A stretch of DNA of 64,000 nucleotides from Streptomyces sp. AP-93 (GTDB taxonomy: Bacteria; Actinomycetota; Actinomycetes; Streptomycetales; Streptomycetaceae): NCBI RefSeq assembly GCF_022808175.1, contig NZ_JALGBX010000007.1:1-64000 (forward strand), given 5' to 3'. Position numbers and translations under genes: made by a program. The notes under the pieces were generated by a model. It saw only the letters and a list, made by a program, of their open reading frames with translations. It was not told the DNA's origin and ran no database searches. Each line of letters starts with the position of its first letter. Position 1 is the stretch's first letter. Positions 24,326 to 32,972 of the stretch are shown here, piece after piece.

Positions 24326-25237
24326 TCAGGCGTGGCAGAGGATCGGCGTCCCGCCGTTCATCACCGTCATGTCCCGCAGCACCGCGAGGATGTCCAGCGG
24401 GACCCCCTCGGGCTCCCCCGCCAGTTCCGCGTAGGCCCGGTGCAGGTTGGCCACCAGCCGCTCGCTCTCCCGCCAGGCGGCGAACTCCCCGAGGTCGGCC
24501 CGCCGGGCCGCCTCCAGCGGGGTCAGCCCCTTCGTGCGGCCCTCCCGGGCCAGCTCGGCCACGTACCGCAGATAGCGCTCGGTGGCCTCGTACGCGCCGG
24601 GATCCGTCAGCGGCCCGTGTCCCGGGACGACCGTCTCCGCGCCGAGCGAGCGCAGCAGCTCCAGGGCGCGCAGCGAACCGGCCAGCGAGCCCATCGCCAG
24701 GAAGGGCGTGCCCTCCGCGAAGACCAGGTCGCCGGTGAAGACGATCCGCTGCTCGGGCAGCCACACGAGGGAATCGCCCGTCGTGTGCGCGACGCCCGGG
24801 TGCAGGACCCGCACCTCGGTCTCCCCGACGTGCAGCGTCATCCGGTCGCCGTACGTCAGATCGGGGGCGGTGATGTCCAGCGCCCCGAAGTCGTTCGCCG
24901 GCCAGATCAGCTCCAGCTGGCGCCCGGCGGCGAGCTGTTCGGAGCGCGCGTTCTCGTGCCCCAGGATCAGCGCCTCCGGGGCGAACACGCCGTTGCCGTA
25001 GGTGTGGTCCCCGTGGTGGTGGGTGTTGACCACGGTGCGGGGGAGCGGCGCCCCGGCGGACAGTACCGCCGCGCGCAGGGCCAGGGCCCGCCGCTCGGTG
25101 GCCGCCGTGTCGACGAGGAGCGTCCGGCCGCCGCCGGTCACGAAGCCGGCGTTGTTGAGGCACCAGCCGCCGTCGGGCTGCACGTAGGCGTACACCCCGG
25201 GCGCGGGCTGGACGAGGTACGGGTCTTCGGCGGGCAT
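24326..25237 (-). CDS. MBL-fold metallo-hydrolase
   Basis: 303 residues. The dinuclear zinc motif HxHxDH is His73-x-His75-x-Asp77-His78 in NTHHHGDHTYG. Further ligands are His in HPGVAHTTGDSLVW, Asp in VFTGDLVF and His in VPGHGPL. Such enzymes hydrolyse thioesters, lactones or phosphodiesters; the length and ending fit the QuiP/PqsE-unlike, general SoxH-type hydrolases often found with acyl-CoA genes. A thioesterase role in this setting is inference. GGGGAGAG precedes ATG 25237. It is 90 bp upstream of the next operon's operator, so probably separately transcribed. Confidence 0.9.
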   Translation of the reverse strand: MPAEDPYLVQPAPGVYAYVQPDGGWCLNNAGFVTGGGRTLLVDTAATERRALALRAAVLSAGAPLPRTVVNTHHHGDHTYGNGVFAPEALILGHENARSEQLAAGRQLELIWPANDFGALDITAPDLTYGDRMTLHVGETEVRVLHPGVAHTTGDSLVWLPEQRIVFTGDLVFAEGTPFLAMGSLAGSLRALELLRSLGAETVVPGHGPLTDPGAYEATERYLRYVAELAREGRTKGLTPLEAARRADLGEFAAWRESERLVANLHRAYAELAGEPEGVPLDILAVLRDMTVMNGGTPILCHA

Positions 25238-25373
25238 CCGTGCTCTCCCCGGGTCGCTGTGACGGGCCTTCGGCATCCTGCCAGTCACTGCGGCCCGGGG
25301 GAGAGGGAACTCCGCAATGGCCGTCAGAGGCCCTCAGGGCCCCCAGTGGCCCTCGGTAGCCCTCGGCGTCCCG

Positions 25374-25676
25374 TCAGTGGTCGTCGTAGTGGCCGTCGTG
25401 CTCCGCGTGCCGGTGCCCGTCGTGCAGGTAGTCGACGTGGTCCCCGTGCGGAACGGAGTCGTGACCGCAGTCCGTGCCGTGGGCGTGCTCGTGGGCGGTG
25501 TGCGGGGCGTGCCCGGCGGGCTCGCATTCGTCCCAGTGGCCGGAGTGCTCGCGGTGCAGATGGCCGTCGTGCGCGTAGTCGACGTGGTCGCCGTGCTCGA
25601 CCACCCGGTGGCCGCAGTCCGGGCCGTGGGCATGGGCGTGCTCCTGCGCGGGGTGTTCCTGGTGCAGAGTCGTCAT
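25374..25676 (-). CDS. Small histidine-rich, tandemly duplicated putative metal-binding protein
   Basis: 100 residues, 27 of them His. Two similar halves of about 35 residues each run HG(P/T)DCGH, then (E/P)HGDHVDY, (A/L)HDGH and EH(S/D)GH. Each half holds a CGH and an HGDHVDY block, likely a metal-binding unit, perhaps for zinc, nickel or copper storage. There is no signal peptide or membrane segment. No transporter or metalloenzyme gene is adjacent, and I see no convincing Zur or Nur box. Coding is supported by the strict conservation between the repeats at protein level. Confidence 0.82.
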   Translation of the reverse strand: MTTLHQEHPAQEHAHAHGPDCGHRVVEHGDHVDYAHDGHLHREHSGHWDECEPAGHAPHTAHEHAHGTDCGHDSVPHGDHVDYLHDGHRHAEHDGHYDDH

Positions 25677-25768
25677 GAGGCCGACGCTAGTGCGGAACGC
25701 CCCGGACCGCCCCTTGTGCCGCTTGCGCGCCGGAGTGGCACCACAACGCGGACCATCGGTTCGTCGGC

Positions 25769-26113
25769 TCACACGATGAGCGCCATCGCGAACACGGCCA
25801 GGCCCACCGTGCACGCCGTCACGGCCAGCGCCGCACCCGCCGAGAGCCCGGCCGGCCGCGCCGCCGCCATCTCCCGCACCCGCCGGTGCGCCGCCCACAG
25901 GAACCCCAGCAAGAGCATCGCGATCACCGCGGCCCCGGCGACCGCCACCGGGGAGCCGCCGGTTCCGTACAGGGCCTGGCGCAGCGCCAGTACGGCCACC
26001 ACCGCGCACGACAGGGTCGTACGCCGCCACGCGAGCCGGGTCCGCTCGGGCTGCAGCCCCGGGTCGCGGCCGCCGGGGCCCTCGTGGTCGGCGGCGTCGG
26101 CCGGGGTGCTCAC
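25769..26113 (-). CDS. DUF202 small membrane protein
   Basis: 114 residues with three transmembrane segments. The DUF202 signature LQPERTRLAWRRTTLSCAVVAVLALR is present. The GTG start overlaps the stop of the upstream YidH-like gene (GTGA), so the two are coupled. Function is unknown; paired DUF202/YidH genes are a common arrangement and probably form a complex. Confidence 0.88.
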   Translation of the reverse strand: MSTPADAADHEGPGGRDPGLQPERTRLAWRRTTLSCAVVAVLALRQALYGTGGSPVAVAGAAVIAMLLLGFLWAAHRRVREMAAARPAGLSAGAALAVTACTVGLAVFAMALIV

Positions 26114-26508
26114 CGGTCCTTGGTCCAGCCCAGCAGGACCACCACCATCATCGCCACCGCGACCAGCCCCACCCCCAGACTCAGCACCACCGGGAACCGG
26201 GACACGGGCAGGTCCTCGCCGCGCCGCATGGCACGGTCGCACTGCACCCAGTGGTTCACCGCGCGCAGCGCACAGGCCGCGCCCACCGCGAGCAGCGCGA
26301 TGGCCATCCCCACGCGCACCGCCCACCGCAGGTCGGGCAGGAACTGGTCCACGGCGAACCCGCCGCCGATCAGGGCCAGGGCGGTCCTGATCCAGGCCAG
26401 GAAGGTCCGCTCGTTGGCCAGCGAGAAGCGGTAGTCGGGGGTCACGCCCTCGTCCCTCACCCGAGCCGGCGTGAACCACAGCCGCACGTCCTTGACGAAG
26501 TCGATCAC
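26110..26508 (-). CDS. YidH/DUF202-family membrane protein
   Basis: 132 residues with three transmembrane helices. The start VRLWFTPARVRDEGVTPDYRFSLANERTFLAWIRTALALIGGG is the typical YidH form. Function is unknown. The first gene of a two-gene unit; the next starts within its stop codon. Confidence 0.9.
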   Translation of the reverse strand: MIDFVKDVRLWFTPARVRDEGVTPDYRFSLANERTFLAWIRTALALIGGGFAVDQFLPDLRWAVRVGMAIALLAVGAACALRAVNHWVQCDRAMRRGEDLPVSRFPVVLSLGVGLVAVAMMVVVLLGWTKDR

Positions 26509-26533
26509 GCGCCCAATCTACTGGCGCCCCGTG

Positions 26534-27055
26534 CTAGCGGCTCCCCGAGCGGAACTCCAGCAGCCTGCGGTACGCCTCCAGCCCGTCCGGCACCCACGGC
26601 CAGGAGCCGTCCGCGACCCGCCGCGCCACCTCCTGCGCGGGGAGCCACGCGTGCCAGGCCACCTCCGAGGCCTGCGGCCGGACGGGCAGCTCGCAGCGGA
26701 CCTCGTGCACGTAGCTCCACCAGGCCCCGCCCGGCCCCTCGTACAGGAACTTGAACAGCGGCTCGGGCTGCTCCAGACCCGCCACCCCCAGCTCCTCCCC
26801 GGCCTCCCGCAGGGCCGCCGCGGCGTAGCTCTCGCCCGCGCCGACCACCCCGCCCACGAACATGTCGTAGTACGAGGGGAAGACCAGCTTCGAATCCGTC
26901 CGCCGGTGCGTGAAGATCCGCCCCTGCCCGTCCGTGGCCAGCACGAACACGCAGCGGTGGATCAGCCCGGCCGCGTACACCTCGCCCCGCGGGGCGCGCC
27001 CCGTCACCCGGTCCTTCCGGTCCACCACGTCCAGTACCTCGTCGGCCGCGCTCAT
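26534..27055 (-). CDS. NUDIX hydrolase (YfcD/IDI-like)
   Basis: 173 residues. The Nudix box is complete: GAGESYAAAALREAGEELG with the REAGEE metal-binding core. The N-terminal EVLDVVDRKDRVTGRAPRGEVYAAGLIHRCVFVLATD is the YfcD-like NUDIX pattern that resembles isopentenyl-diphosphate isomerase. It probably hydrolyses a nucleoside diphosphate derivative; substrate unknown. GGAGGGA precedes ATG. It is divergent from the FAD dehydrogenase. Confidence 0.93.
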   Translation of the reverse strand: MSAADEVLDVVDRKDRVTGRAPRGEVYAAGLIHRCVFVLATDGQGRIFTHRRTDSKLVFPSYYDMFVGGVVGAGESYAAAALREAGEELGVAGLEQPEPLFKFLYEGPGGAWWSYVHEVRCELPVRPQASEVAWHAWLPAQEVARRVADGSWPWVPDGLEAYRRLLEFRSGSR

Positions 27056-27076
27056 GCCGTGATCCCTCCGCTCCTG

Positions 27077-27106
27077 TTGACTGGTTACCGCTCCGTAGCA
27101 AAGGAT
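27077..27106 (+). promoter_or_regulatory. Possible promoter of the FAD-dependent dehydrogenase gene
   Basis: TTGACT at 27077-27082 and AAGGAT at 27101-27106 are separated by 18 bp. The -35 is good but the -10 is weak. Confidence 0.35.
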
Positions 27107-27137
27107 CGCCCCACCACCGACGGAGGACGGGTTCCAC

Positions 27138-28793
27138 ATGACGTACGACGCAGACGTGATCGTGATCGGGGCCGGGCTCGCGGGCCTCGTGGCCACCGCC
27201 GAGCTCGTCGACGCCGGCCGCAAGGTCATCCTGCTCGACCAGGAGCCCGAACAGTCCATGGGCGGCCAGGCCCACTGGTCCTTCGGCGGCCTGTTCTTCG
27301 TCGACTCGCCCGAGCAGCGCCGCATGCGGATCAAGGACACCCGCGAGCTGGCCCTCCAGGACTGGTCCGGCACCGCCGGCTTCGACCGCGAGGAGGACGC
27401 CTGGCCGCGCCGCTGGGCCGAGGCCTACGTGGACTTCGCGGCCGGCGAGAAGCGCCCCTGGCTGCACGCCCAGGGCGTCCGCTTCTTCCCCGTCGTCGGC
27501 TGGGCGGAGCGCGGCGGCTACGACGCGAACGGCCACGGCAACTCCGTCCCCCGCTTCCACATCACCTGGGGCACCGGCCCCGGCCTCGTGGAGCCCTTCG
27601 AGCGCCGCGTACGGGCCGGGGTGGCCCGCGGGCTGGTCCGGCTGAAGTTCCGTCACCGGGTCACCGGGCTCTCCCGTACCGCGGGCACCCTCGACACCGT
27701 GACCGGCGAGGTCCTGGCCCCCTCCGACGCCGTACGCGGCACCGCGAGCGGCCGCGAGGCCACCGGGGAGTTCTCCCTGCGCGCCCAGGCCGTGATCGTG
27801 ACCAGCGGCGGCATCGGCGGCAACCACGACCTCGTACGGGCCCAGTGGCCGGCTCGCCTCGGCACTCCGCCCGCGCGGATGCTCTCCGGGGTCCCGGCCC
27901 ACGTGGACGGCCTGATGCTGGGCATCGCGGAAGGGGCCGGCGCCAGCCACATCAACAAGGACCGGATGTGGCACTACACCGAGGGCATCGAGAACTGGAA
28001 CCCGATCTGGGCCAAGCACGGCATCCGCATCCTGCCCGGCCCGTCCTCGCTCTGGCTGGACGCCACCGGCAAGCGGCTGCCCGTACCGCTGTTCCCGGGC
28101 TTCGACACCCTCGGCACGCTCGACCACATCATGAAGACCGGCCACGACCACACGTGGTTCGTCCTCAACCAGCGCATCATCGGCAAGGAGTTCGGGCTCT
28201 CCGGGTCCGAGCAGAACCCGGACCTGACGGGCAAGTCGGTCCGCGGGGTCATCGACCGGGCGCGCCAGGCGGTCCCCGGACCGGTGAAGGCCTTCATGGA
28301 CAACGGCGCCGACTTCGTCGTCGAGAAGGACCTCTCCGCGCTGGTGCGCGGCATGAACGCGATCACCAAGGACGGACTCCTCGACGAGGAGACCGTCCGG
28401 CGCGAGATCGTCTCCCGCGACCGCGAGATCGCCAACCCCTTCACCAAGGACCTCCAGGTCACGGCGATCCACGGCGCCCGCAAGTACCTCGGCGACAAGC
28501 TGATCCGCACCGCCGCCCCGCACCGGATCCTGGATCCCGCGGCGGGCCCGCTGATCGCCGTCCGGCTCTCGATCCTGACCCGCAAGTCCCTGGGCGGCCT
28601 GGAGACCGACCTCTCCTCCCGCGTCCTGACCGCCACGGGAGAACCCCTCCCGGGCCTCTACGCGGCGGGCGAGGCGGCCGGCTTCGGCGGCGGCGGCGTC
28701 CACGGCTACCGGGCCCTGGAGGGCACCTTCCTCGGCGGCTGCATCTTCTCGGGCCGGGCGGCGGGCCGCGCGGCGTCCGCGGCCGTCTCCTGA
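27138..28793 (+). CDS. FAD-binding dehydrogenase (fumarate reductase / ketosteroid dehydrogenase fold)
   Basis: 551 residues. The FAD dinucleotide motif VIVIGAGLAGLVATAELVDAG at residues 6-26 is followed by GGQAHWSFGGLFFV. The C-terminal LPGLYAAGEAAGFGGGGVHGYRALEGTFLGGCIFSGRAAG is the second FAD-binding element. This is the FAD-binding dehydrogenase group related to KstD and fumarate reductase flavoproteins. The substrate is unknown; steroids or unsaturated acids are possible, and no steroid genes are nearby. It is a cytoplasmic single polypeptide. Confidence 0.92.
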   Translation: MTYDADVIVIGAGLAGLVATAELVDAGRKVILLDQEPEQSMGGQAHWSFGGLFFVDSPEQRRMRIKDTRELALQDWSGTAGFDREEDAWPRRWAEAYVDFAAGEKRPWLHAQGVRFFPVVGWAERGGYDANGHGNSVPRFHITWGTGPGLVEPFERRVRAGVARGLVRLKFRHRVTGLSRTAGTLDTVTGEVLAPSDAVRGTASGREATGEFSLRAQAVIVTSGGIGGNHDLVRAQWPARLGTPPARMLSGVPAHVDGLMLGIAEGAGASHINKDRMWHYTEGIENWNPIWAKHGIRILPGPSSLWLDATGKRLPVPLFPGFDTLGTLDHIMKTGHDHTWFVLNQRIIGKEFGLSGSEQNPDLTGKSVRGVIDRARQAVPGPVKAFMDNGADFVVEKDLSALVRGMNAITKDGLLDEETVRREIVSRDREIANPFTKDLQVTAIHGARKYLGDKLIRTAAPHRILDPAAGPLIAVRLSILTRKSLGGLETDLSSRVLTATGEPLPGLYAAGEAAGFGGGGVHGYRALEGTFLGGCIFSGRAAGRAASAAVS

Positions 28794-28827
28794 CCGCTGT
28801 CGCGGCCCCTGCCCCTGCCCCTGCCCC

Positions 28828-29259
28828 CTAGGTCAGGGGCAGGCGGGTCACCAAGCGGAACCGCTCCGCCACGACCGGGGTGTCGTCGTCGACCGTGAAG
28901 TGCGGGTCGCCGATGGCCTCCCGCATCTGCGGGCCGTGCCAGAACTCCTCGTGGCCGGAGCGCCATTCGGCCACGGACGTGAACCCCTCGCCCTCGTCCA
29001 GCGCGTGCTGGAGCCCCACGTCCGCCAGCCGCAGCACCTGTACGTCCGTCACCTCCAGGACACCCACCGGCCGCTCGGCGGAGTCCACGATCACCATCAT
29101 CTCGCCCGCCACCGGCAGCGGGTCCCCCGCTGCCTCGTAGTCGGCGAGGACTCCCGTGGTCGTGGTCTTGGCGCCGCTCAGGACGGCCGCCACCAGCAGG
29201 TCGCGCAGGGGCCCCGGGAAGGCGAACTCGATGGGCGGGAGGTCTTCGTAGGCGGTCAT
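28828..29259 (-). CDS. ASCH-domain protein
   Basis: 143 residues. The ASCH pattern begins IEFAFPGPLRDLLVAAVLSGAKTTTTGVLADYE, with the GAKT(T) motif, and continues MMVIVDSAERPVGVLEVTDVQVLRLADV. ASCH domains bind RNA or act on modified nucleosides (some are N4-acetylcytidine amidohydrolases). A role here is not known. ATG is preceded by GGGTGGGG. Convergent with the FAD dehydrogenase. Confidence 0.92.
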   Translation of the reverse strand: MTAYEDLPPIEFAFPGPLRDLLVAAVLSGAKTTTTGVLADYEAAGDPLPVAGEMMVIVDSAERPVGVLEVTDVQVLRLADVGLQHALDEGEGFTSVAEWRSGHEEFWHGPQMREAIGDPHFTVDDDTPVVAERFRLVTRLPLT

Positions 29260-29498
29260 GGACCCCACCCTACGTTCCTGCGGGCGACCGGGCCCGGGCA
29301 GGTGTGCGCCCTGCCGGCCACCCGCCGACAACCTGCCACGAACCGGAACAACCGCATCAACTCGCCGTACCGAACGACCAGTTGAAACGAGCCAGGCGGT
29401 GGACTGGACCTTGACGCGGAGCTGTGCGTACCGCTTTGCTGTGCGTGATCTTCCAGCCACACCGTCCAACCGCCCGCGTCCTGGAGGGAAACCCGCGG

Positions 29499-30446
29499 AT
29501 GTCGCCGCCTCCGCCGCCCCTCGGCCGCGCCCGCAAGCGGGACGCCCAGCTCTTCGACCCCGCCCTCTGCGACAGCGAACTCGTCGACGTCCGCGCGCAG
29601 TTCACCCAGGGGCGCTGGGCCAAAGCCCGCAGCCTCCTCGTCGCCACCGGCGACGACTGGGACCGCCGTGGGCACCGCCTCGTCGTCCTCGCCGAAACCC
29701 CGGCCGCCACCGCCTGGGCACGCGAGTGGCTCCTCGCCGAACCGGAGAGCGCCGACGCCGTCACCCTCCTCGCCTGCGCGGCCGTCTTCGGCGCCCTGCG
29801 CCGCAAAGGCACCCCCGAGGCCGCCGAGGAGGCCTGCCGCCGCGCCGCGGCCCTGCTCCCGGCCGACCCCACCCCCTGGCTCGGCCTGCTCCTCCTCACC
29901 CGCGCCTTCGGCACCGAAGAGGAGTTCAGCCGCCACTTCGACCAGGTCCGGGCCCGCCACCGCGAACACCACCACGCCCACCACCTGATGGTCTCCCGAC
30001 TGGCCGAACGGGCCCCCGCCGCCGGCCGCGACCCCCTCCACGAGGTCTACGACTTCGCCGCCTGGGCCGCCGAGGAATCTCCCGCCGACTCCCCGCTCGC
30101 GGTCCTCCCCGTCATCGCCCACGCCGAGCGCTACCGCGTCCTCGCCGCCGCGCAGGGCCACGGCCCGGACGCCGGAGTCGAGCACTGGTCCGGCCGCCGC
30201 GCCCGCCAGGTGCTGCGCTCCGCCTTCGACTGGTGGCTGGAGTGGGAGCGCGAGGACCACCCCCGCAACCGGGTGGACCTCAACTTCCTCGCCCACGCCA
30301 AGCTCTGCGAGGGCCGCCCCGCCGAGGCCGCCGCCCTCTTCCAGCGCATCGGCAGCCACGCCACCCAGGCCCCGTGGTCCTACCCGGACCTCGACCCGCA
30401 CAAGGCCTTCCTCGCCGCACGCAGCGCCGCGCTCGGCACCGCCTGA
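29499..30446 (+). CDS. Uncharacterised TPR-like helical protein
   Basis: 315 residues without signal peptide or membrane segment. The sequence is mostly amphipathic helices with repeats of about 35 residues (AAEEACRRAAALLPADPTPW, HAKLCEGRPAEAAALFQRIG), as in tetratricopeptide proteins, and a charged stretch FDQVRARHREHHHAHHLM. Start ATG 29499 follows GGAGGGAAACC and is preferred to the ATG at 29424. The 177-bp gap before the amino-acid permease is repeat-rich, so cotranscription is uncertain. Function not recognised. Confidence 0.75.
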   Translation: MSPPPPPLGRARKRDAQLFDPALCDSELVDVRAQFTQGRWAKARSLLVATGDDWDRRGHRLVVLAETPAATAWAREWLLAEPESADAVTLLACAAVFGALRRKGTPEAAEEACRRAAALLPADPTPWLGLLLLTRAFGTEEEFSRHFDQVRARHREHHHAHHLMVSRLAERAPAAGRDPLHEVYDFAAWAAEESPADSPLAVLPVIAHAERYRVLAAAQGHGPDAGVEHWSGRRARQVLRSAFDWWLEWEREDHPRNRVDLNFLAHAKLCEGRPAEAAALFQRIGSHATQAPWSYPDLDPHKAFLAARSAALGTA

Positions 30447-30479
30447 CCCAGACCGGCCGGCACCGCCCGGCCGGCGCCG

Positions 30480-30600
30480 CTCAGCACGTACCGCTCAGCA
30501 GTACCGCCCAGCCGCTCAGCCGCTCAGCCAGATCCGTCAGTCAGTACCCCTCAGTCAGTACAGCTCCGTCAGTACAGCTCAGCCAGTACCGCTCAGTCCC
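30480..30600 (+). repeat. Degenerate CAGTAC/GCTCAG repeat block before the amino-acid permease
   Basis: About ten short units built from CTCAG and CAGTAC (for example CAGTACAGCTC) follow one another between two plus-strand genes. It may be a regulatory or slippage-prone leader. No hairpin or open frame explains it. Confidence 0.6.
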
Positions 30601-30622
30601 CACGCCGAAAGGACACCCCGCC

Positions 30623-32200
30623 ATGCCGACGGGCAGATCCACCACGCTCACCGACCCGGCCGGCCAGGCCGAGATCCGTACGTACAAGGGCCAGGACCGC
30701 GCCCTGCGCGCCGACCGCCTCGGCACCGCCGGCCTGCTGCTCTCCGTCCTCGCCGCGAGCGCCCCCCTGATGGTCGTCGCGGGTGTCATGCCCACCACCT
30801 TCGGGGTCATGGGCATCGTCGGACAGCCCCTGCTGTTCGTGATCCTCGGCGCCGTCCTCGCCCTCTTCAGCGTCGGCTACGCCGAGATGAGCCGGCACGT
30901 CCACAACGCCGGCGCCTTCTACGCCTACATCGCGCGCGGACTCGGACCCACCGCCGGCGCCGGCGCCTCGCTCGTCGCCCTCATCGCCTACAGCGCCATG
31001 CAGGTCGGCGTCTACGGCATCCTCGGCTTCGAGATCTCCGGCCTCTTCGCGACCTACCTCGACACCGAACTCGCCTGGTGGATACCGGCCCTGGCGGCTG
31101 TCGCCCTGACCGGCGCCCTCGGCTGGCTCAAGATCGACCTCAACGCCAAGGTCCTCGGCGTCCTGCTGCTCATCGAGGTCCTCCTCGTCGTCGTCTTCGA
31201 CGTCGCCGCCCTCGGCAAGCCCGGCCCCGAAGGCCTCTCCCTCCACGCCTTCAACCCCGAGACCCTCACCGGCGCGGGCCTCGGCACCGCACTCTGCTTC
31301 TGCATCGCCGCCTTCGTCGGCTTCGAGCAGTCCCCGGTGTACGCCGAGGAGACCAGCAAGCCGCACATCGTCGTCTCCCGGGTGATGTTTCTCGCCGTCG
31401 GGTTCGTCGCCCTCTTCTTCGCCCTCAGCGCCTGGGCCCTCAGCGTCGCCACCGGCCCCGGCGAGGTGGTCAAGGCCTCCGCCGAGGCCGGCCCCGGCCT
31501 GCTCTTCCAGCTCACCGAGAGCCGCCTGGGCGCCACCTTCACCGACGTCCTGCACATCCTGTTCGTGACCGGCATGTTCGCGGCGATGCTCAGCTTCCAC
31601 AACGTCGTCTCCCGCTACGCCTTCGCCATGGGCCGCGAGGGCCTGCTCCCCGCCGCCTTCGGCCGCACCAACGCCGGCACCGGCGCGCCCGCCACCGGCT
31701 CGCTCCTGCAGACCGTGATCTCCGTCGCGGTCGTCCTGGCCTTCGCCTTCACCGACGACACGCCGGTCGGCGACCCCACCGTGCCCGTCCTGCACCTGTT
31801 CACCTGGATGGGCAGCGTCGGCGCCCTCGGCGTGACCCTCCTCATGGCCACCGCCTCCTTCGCGGTCATCGCCTTCTTCGTCCGCCGCGGCACCGCCGCC
31901 GCCCAGCTCTGGCGGCTCGGCGCGGCGGGCCTCGCCGGTCTCGCGCTGCTCGCCATCGCCGTCTACACGGTCAAGGACTTCGGCGTCCTGGTCGGCGCCG
32001 AGGAGGGCTCCGCGCTGAGCTGGGCCCTGCCCGGCATCATCGCCGCCGCCGCCGTCGTGGGCCTGGCGTACGGGCTCTTCCTGCGCTCCGCCCGCCCCGC
32101 GGTGCACGCCCGCATCGGCCTGGGCAACGAGGCCTTCCGCCTCGACCAGGCGGCGGAGTCGGAGTCGGCCGGGGCCGCGGTCCCGGGCCCGCGCGGCTGA
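30623..32200 (+). CDS. APC-family amino-acid permease
   Basis: 525 residues with 12 predicted transmembrane segments. The start RALRADRLGTAGLLLSVLAASAPLMVVAGVMPTTF and the consensus block GYAEMSRHVHNAGAFYAYIARGLG are the amino acid-polyamine-organocation superfamily pattern. The later FVGFEQSPVYAEETSKPHIVVSRVM includes the usual conserved Glu. It imports an amino acid or amine by proton symport; specificity is not readable. GAAAGGA precedes ATG 30623. A strong palindromic terminator follows. Confidence 0.93.
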   Translation: MPTGRSTTLTDPAGQAEIRTYKGQDRALRADRLGTAGLLLSVLAASAPLMVVAGVMPTTFGVMGIVGQPLLFVILGAVLALFSVGYAEMSRHVHNAGAFYAYIARGLGPTAGAGASLVALIAYSAMQVGVYGILGFEISGLFATYLDTELAWWIPALAAVALTGALGWLKIDLNAKVLGVLLLIEVLLVVVFDVAALGKPGPEGLSLHAFNPETLTGAGLGTALCFCIAAFVGFEQSPVYAEETSKPHIVVSRVMFLAVGFVALFFALSAWALSVATGPGEVVKASAEAGPGLLFQLTESRLGATFTDVLHILFVTGMFAAMLSFHNVVSRYAFAMGREGLLPAAFGRTNAGTGAPATGSLLQTVISVAVVLAFAFTDDTPVGDPTVPVLHLFTWMGSVGALGVTLLMATASFAVIAFFVRRGTAAAQLWRLGAAGLAGLALLAIAVYTVKDFGVLVGAEEGSALSWALPGIIAAAAVVGLAYGLFLRSARPAVHARIGLGNEAFRLDQAAESESAGAAVPGPRG

Positions 32201-32216
32201 TCCGTACCGGACGTAC

Positions 32217-32250
32217 GAAGAGGGGCCCCGCCGCGGCGGGGCCCCTCTTC
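32217..32250. terminator. 34-bp perfect palindrome, bidirectional terminator
   Basis: The two 17-base arms (GAAGAGGGGCCCCGCCG and its complement) meet without a loop. It sits between the convergent permease and YjdM genes, so it likely ends both transcripts. Confidence 0.85.
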
Positions 32251-32266
32251 ATGCGTGCAGTTGGGC

Positions 32267-32626
32267 TCAGGCCTTCTTGACCACGCTGGACTTCAGCTGC
32301 ATGGCCCCGAAGCCGTCGATCTTGCAGTCGATGTCGTGCCCGTCGACCCCGTCGATGAGCCGGATGTTGCGCACCTTGGTACCGGCCTTGATCCCCGAGG
32401 GGCTGCCCTTGACCTTGAGCGCCTTGACGACGGTCACGGTGTCGCCGTCGTTCAGCACGTTCCCGACGGCGTCCTTCACGACCTGCTCCCCGGCGTTCCC
32501 GCCGGTCTCGGCGTCGCCCTCGGCGGGCACCCACTCGTGCCCGCACTCGGGGCACACCACGAGCGCGTTCATCTCGTAGGTGTACTCACAGGAGCATTTC
32601 GGACAGGGGGGAAGGTTCTCGTTCAC
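32267..32626 (-). CDS. YjdM (PhnA-like) zinc-ribbon protein
   Basis: 119 residues. The N-terminal zinc ribbon Cys8-x2-Cys11 and Cys25-x2-Cys28 is followed by the YjdM domain ([27 protein letters not shown] and [12 protein letters not shown]). YjdM relatives are called PhnA-like, but a phosphonoacetate hydrolase function is not supported for this small form. A TATTCT -10 lies six bases before the GTG start with no ribosome site, suggesting a leaderless mRNA. Confidence 0.92.
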   Translation of the reverse strand: MNENLPPCPKCSCEYTYEMNALVVCPECGHEWVPAEGDAETGGNAGEQVVKDAVGNVLNDGDTVTVVKALKVKGSPSGIKAGTKVRNIRLIDGVDGHDIDCKIDGFGAMQLKSSVVKKA

Positions 32627-32687
32627 CGGCCCAGAATATCCCGAACCCGCGCGGAGCGGCCCGCCGCCCGATGCCCCCCAAACGCAG

Positions 32688-32712
32688 AAAACCCCACGTG
32701 AAGTGGGGTTTT
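32688..32712 (-). terminator. Terminator of tRNA-Leu
   Basis: Ten-bp stem AAAACCCCAC / GTGGGGTTTT with a 5-base loop. Read on the minus strand it ends in TTTT, just after the tRNA 3' end. Confidence 0.85.
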
Positions 32713-32716
32713 CGCT

Positions 32717-32804
32717 TGGTGTCCGAGGGGGGACTTGAACCCCCACGCCCGATAAAGGGCACTAGCACCTCAAGCTAGCGCGTCTGCCATTCCGCCACCC
32801 GGAC
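32717..32804 (-). tRNA. tRNA-Leu (anticodon GAG)
   Basis: Minus strand: GTCCGGG acceptor pairs with CTCGGAC, discriminator A, encoded CCA (88 nt with CCA). The D-arm region GGCGGAATGGCAGACGC is present. The anticodon stem CTAGC/GCTAG holds the loop TTGAGGT, giving GAG at positions 34-36. There is a long class II variable arm (GTGCCCTTTATCGGGCGT) and the T arm GGGGGTTCAAGTCCCCC. It reads CUC/CUU leucine codons. Confidence 0.96.
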
Positions 32805-32949
32805 AAGGTGTCTGTCTCGCGTCCCTCGCGGGCCGTTCCGACGTGGAAAACATTACCAAACATTCCGGGGTCCTCGATCACACCCCCCGACGGCCGGGGA
32901 TCGCCCTTGGGGGAAGCGGCCCGGGGCGCGAGGATGGAGTCAGTTCGGT

Positions 32950-32959
32950 ACTGATCAGT
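32950..32959. promoter_or_regulatory. Palindrome ACTGATCAGT before the M20 peptidase
   Basis: Ten-base perfect palindrome, 14 bp upstream of the peptidase start. A related TACTGATC stretch appears before the LLM oxidoreductase at 40238-40251. A regulator is unknown. Confidence 0.3.
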
Positions 32960-32972
32960 GGGAGGAAGCAGC

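Noticed and set aside
30480..30600. CRISPR array or phage attachment site
   Set aside because: Units are short, irregular and without spacers; no integrase or tRNA is adjacent.
32717..32804. Integration of a mobile element at tRNA-Leu
   Set aside because: No integrase, no direct repeat of the tRNA 3' end, and the neighbours are core genes.
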